7,671 bases of DNA, taken from contig JAFOBK010000121.1 of the NCBI GenBank assembly GCA_017381835.1, positions 1 through 7,671 of the forward strand, given 5' to 3'. The position numbers and the translations under genes were made by a program. The DNA is from Oscillospiraceae bacterium (GTDB taxonomy: Bacteria > Bacillota_A > Clostridia > Oscillospirales > Oscillospiraceae). Positions within the stretch are counted from its first letter, which is position 1, and each line of letters starts with the position of its first letter. Positions 5,514-7,671 of this stretch are shown in pieces. Below the pieces are notes generated by a model. It was not told the DNA's origin. It made no database searches and saw only the letters and a program-made list of their open reading frames with translations.

Positions 5514-5542
5514 TTGAACATTTCCCGGCGCTTTGCTATAAT
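5514..5542 (+). promoter_or_regulatory. Extended -10 promoter of gdpP-rplI
   Basis: TTGAAC (5514-5519), a 17-bp spacer, then a perfect TATAAT (5537-5542) preceded by TGC, an extended -10. Start would be near 5549, with a leader of about 46 nt. It is back-to-back with the rnj promoter, with 62 bp between the two -35 boxes. Confidence 0.85.
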
Positions 5543-5594
5543 AGGAAAGATAATATGGGATTGGTATCGGTAGCCTTAGTAAGGAGGATACACC

Positions 5595-7574
5595 GTGAAT
5601 AAAAAATTAGGAAGACTGCTGCAGCCTTCCATGGGCGGCTATCTTTTGGTCATGATGGCCTTTGCCCTGGCAACTGTGGCATTTCAGGTTTATACCCTGG
5701 CAGTTCTGGAGATTTTGATCACAGCCCTGGTGTTTGCGCTGTATCAGATCAACCGGGTAAAACGCCGGAAGAAACTGCAGGATTTCATTCAGGAGCATTT
5801 GGATGAAACCTTCGGCGCCGAGGGCGCCAAACCCCCGTTCCCCATTTTGGTGCTGCGGCTGTCCGACGGCGGCATTGTCTTTGCAAACGATGCCTTCATC
5901 CAAATGACGGATGTGCTGGATGCCATGACGGAGACCAATGTGACCCAGGTGCTGCCCGGCTTTGAAACCGGCTGGCTGACCTCCGGAAAGACGGAATATA
6001 CCCACGATGTGACCATTGAAAACCGCCGTTACCGGGTCTATGGTTCTGTCGTCCGGGCAAATGATCCTTACCAGACCCAGCTGGGTGTGCTGTATTTTAC
6101 CGACCTGACAGAACTCTATCAGGTGCGGGATGAGTATATCCGCTCCCGTCCTGTGGTATCCATCATTTTGGTGGATAACTATGATGAACTGACCAAGAAC
6201 CTGTCGGAAGGCGCTACTTCTTCTATGAATGCCCGCATCAATGAATGTATCACCCAATGGTGCGGCGGCTATCAGGGTCTTCTCCGCCGGCTGGAGAAAA
6301 ACCGTTTCCTGCTGGTGTTTGAGAAGCGGGATCTGCGCAAAGCCAAGGAGGATAAGTTCTCCATCCTGGAGGCTGTCCATGAGATCACCAGCCCCGCCGG
6401 TGTCCAGGCATCTGTGTCCATCGGTATGGGTGTAGACGGTGAAACCTTTGAAGAGTGCTATGAATTTGCGGCCCTGGCCATTGAAATGGCGCTGAGCCGC
6501 GGCGGCGACCAGGCGGTTGTGAAGGATCGCCGGAATTTCGACTTCTACGGCGGCCGTACCAAAGAAGCGGATAACCGCAGTAAAGTCCGCTCCCGTGTGA
6601 CCGCGGGAAGCCTGATGGAGCTGATCGGCCAGTCCGGTGAAGTGTTCATCATGGGTCATAAGAATGCAGACCTGGATGCGGTGGGCGCAGCCATGGGTAT
6701 TGCCTGCCTGTGCCGCAAGAAGGGCATCCGGCCCCATATCGTGCTGGATCTTCAGAACAACATGGCCGGCAAGCTGATCGAAGAGATCCGGGCAGTGCCC
6801 CAGTATGCGGATGTGTTTATCTCCGGCCAGGAGGCCATGGTGCTGTGTGACAGCAGTTCCTCCCTGGTGGTTGTAGATACCAACCGTCCTGACCAGGTGG
6901 AGTATAAACCCCTTTTGGAGGCTGTTACAAAGGTCTGTGTGGTGGATCATCACCGCAGAGCAGCCGATTATATCACCCCGGTGGTGGTAAACTTCCATCA
7001 GCCCTATGCATCCTCCGCTTCCGAACTGGTGACGGAGCTGCTGCAGTACGCGGTGGAAAAGAAGGATGTGCTGCCCATTGAGGCCAAGAGCCTGATGGCC
7101 GGTATCTTCCTGGATACCAAGAGTTTCAACGTCCGTACCGGTGAGCGCACCTTTGAAGCTGCCGCATTCCTGCGCCAGCTGGGCGCAGACACCGTGGAAG
7201 TCAAAAAGCTTTTGCAGAATGATTTCCAGGACACCATCAGCAAATATCAGATCATCAAGGCAGCCCGGCTCTACCGTCAGGAGATCGCCATCGCCGCTTT
7301 GAACAATACCACCAGCCGCACCCTGGCTGCCCAGGCTGCGGACGAACTGCTGAATATTTCCGGCATCACCGCTTCCTTTGTGCTCTATCCCGATGAAGAC
7401 CGGGTGATCATCTCTGCCCGCTCCATCGGCGAGGCCAATGTGCAGATGATCCTGGAGCCTTTGGGCGGCGGCGGAAACACTGCCACAGCCGGTGCCCAGG
7501 TGCCGGACAGCAACGTCAAGGATGTGCTGGATCGCCTGGTGGATTCCATCGACAAATTTTACGAATTATACTAA
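5595..7574 (+). CDS. gdpP: GdpP-type cyclic-di-AMP phosphodiesterase (membrane, PAS, degenerate GGDEF, DHH/DHHA1)
   Basis: GdpP hydrolyses the second messenger c-di-AMP to pApA and so affects osmotic and cell-wall homeostasis. The 659-residue product has the standard order: two transmembrane helices (about 15-51) and a basic stop NRVKRRKK; a PAS-like domain (about 75-175); a degenerate GGDEF domain (about 185-310) with GGDQ at 303-306; a DHH domain; and a DHHA1 domain (about 570-659). DHH metal-site motifs are intact: [12 protein letters not shown] (H355, D359, D361), VVDTN (D428), DHH 451-453 and LDTKSF (D507). The DHHA1 glycine motif reads GGGGN, with Asn628 where family members I know have His. 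The start is GTG 5595, with AAGGAGG 7 nt upstream. It lies 14 bp before rplI, the gdpP-rplI order known from Bacillus and relatives, and shares the promoter at 5514-5542. Confidence 0.95.
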   Translation: MNKKLGRLLQPSMGGYLLVMMAFALATVAFQVYTLAVLEILITALVFALYQINRVKRRKKLQDFIQEHLDETFGAEGAKPPFPILVLRLSDGGIVFANDAFIQMTDVLDAMTETNVTQVLPGFETGWLTSGKTEYTHDVTIENRRYRVYGSVVRANDPYQTQLGVLYFTDLTELYQVRDEYIRSRPVVSIILVDNYDELTKNLSEGATSSMNARINECITQWCGGYQGLLRRLEKNRFLLVFEKRDLRKAKEDKFSILEAVHEITSPAGVQASVSIGMGVDGETFEECYEFAALAIEMALSRGGDQAVVKDRRNFDFYGGRTKEADNRSKVRSRVTAGSLMELIGQSGEVFIMGHKNADLDAVGAAMGIACLCRKKGIRPHIVLDLQNNMAGKLIEEIRAVPQYADVFISGQEAMVLCDSSSSLVVVDTNRPDQVEYKPLLEAVTKVCVVDHHRRAADYITPVVVNFHQPYASSASELVTELLQYAVEKKDVLPIEAKSLMAGIFLDTKSFNVRTGERTFEAAAFLRQLGADTVEVKKLLQNDFQDTISKYQIIKAARLYRQEIAIAALNNTTSRTLAAQAADELLNISGITASFVLYPDEDRVIISARSIGEANVQMILEPLGGGGNTATAGAQVPDSNVKDVLDRLVDSIDKFYELY

Positions 7575-7588
7575 GGAGAGTTAAGGAT

Positions 7589-7671
7589 ATGAAAGTCATT
7601 TTACTGCAGGATGTTAAGGGTAAGGGCAAGAAGGGCCAGATGCTGGAGGTTTCCGACGGCTACGCAAGAAA
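7589..7671 (+). CDS. rplI: 50S ribosomal protein L9, N-terminal part; continues past the window end
   Basis: The first 27 residues, [20 protein letters not shown] followed by VSDGYAR, match the highly conserved N-terminal rRNA-binding domain of L9, including the GKKG loop and the SDGYAR motif. L9 binds 23S rRNA near the L1 stalk and helps maintain reading frame. ATG 7589 has AGGAG (7574-7578) 10 nt upstream, overlapping the gdpP stop. A second AAGGA at 7583-7587 is too close to act. Co-transcription with gdpP is very likely, since only 14 bp separate them and no terminator is present. Confidence 0.96.
   Translation, partial: MKVILLQDVKGKGKKGQMLEVSDGYAR

Noticed and set aside
5607..6998. A 463-codon open frame on the minus strand under gdpP
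   Set aside because: It is antisense to intact GdpP motifs and its product is His/Gln-rich with no family signature.

Overview
The window looks like a chromosomal segment from a Gram-positive, low-to-mid GC Clostridia bacterium, probably a gut Oscillospiraceae/Ruminococcaceae-type organism. This is inferred from strong AGGAGG-type ribosome binding sites, an RNase J gene, the Firmicutes gene order gdpP-rplI, a parvulin foldase, and a secreted Ig-like protein with CxxC ribbons of a style common in gut Clostridia. Genus is not determinable by eye.

Layout. (1) Positions 2-451 (+) are the 3' end of a parvulin-type peptidyl-prolyl isomerase gene, closed by a strong bidirectional terminator. (2) Positions 452-750 hold no gene. 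They contain that terminator, two inverted-repeat elements that look like dispersed intergenic repeats, and a near-consensus promoter. (3) Positions 751-2205 (+) encode a 484-residue secreted protein: signal peptide, unassigned N-terminal domain, two-CxxC ribbon module, then three 88-residue Ig-like repeats. It ends at a second terminator whose 23-nt hairpin core is identical to the first. (4) On the minus strand, a tRNA-dihydrouridine synthase (2245-3189) lies downstream of RNase J (3385-5040). The 195 bp between them holds a hairpin terminator and a 107-bp element with 20/23-matching terminal inverted repeats. (5) Positions 5041-5594 are a 554-bp divergent control region without a convincing gene. 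It has an extended -10 promoter for each side and, in the RNase J leader, an imperfect palindrome of about 215 bp. (6) Positions 5595-7574 (+) encode GdpP, the membrane c-di-AMP phosphodiesterase, followed after 14 bp by the start of rplI (ribosomal protein L9), cut by the window end.

The genes are mostly housekeeping: protein folding at the envelope, tRNA modification, RNA decay and processing, and c-di-AMP turnover coupled to a ribosomal protein gene. The secreted Ig-like gene is the accessory member. Its first half is much more AT-rich than the neighbours, and it is bracketed by identical terminator hairpins.

I see no CRISPR array, tRNA, rRNA, transposase or defence operon. The most interesting unexplained structure is non-coding: the long palindrome in the RNase J leader and the inverted-repeat element in the dus leader. 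No clear new multi-gene system is visible.
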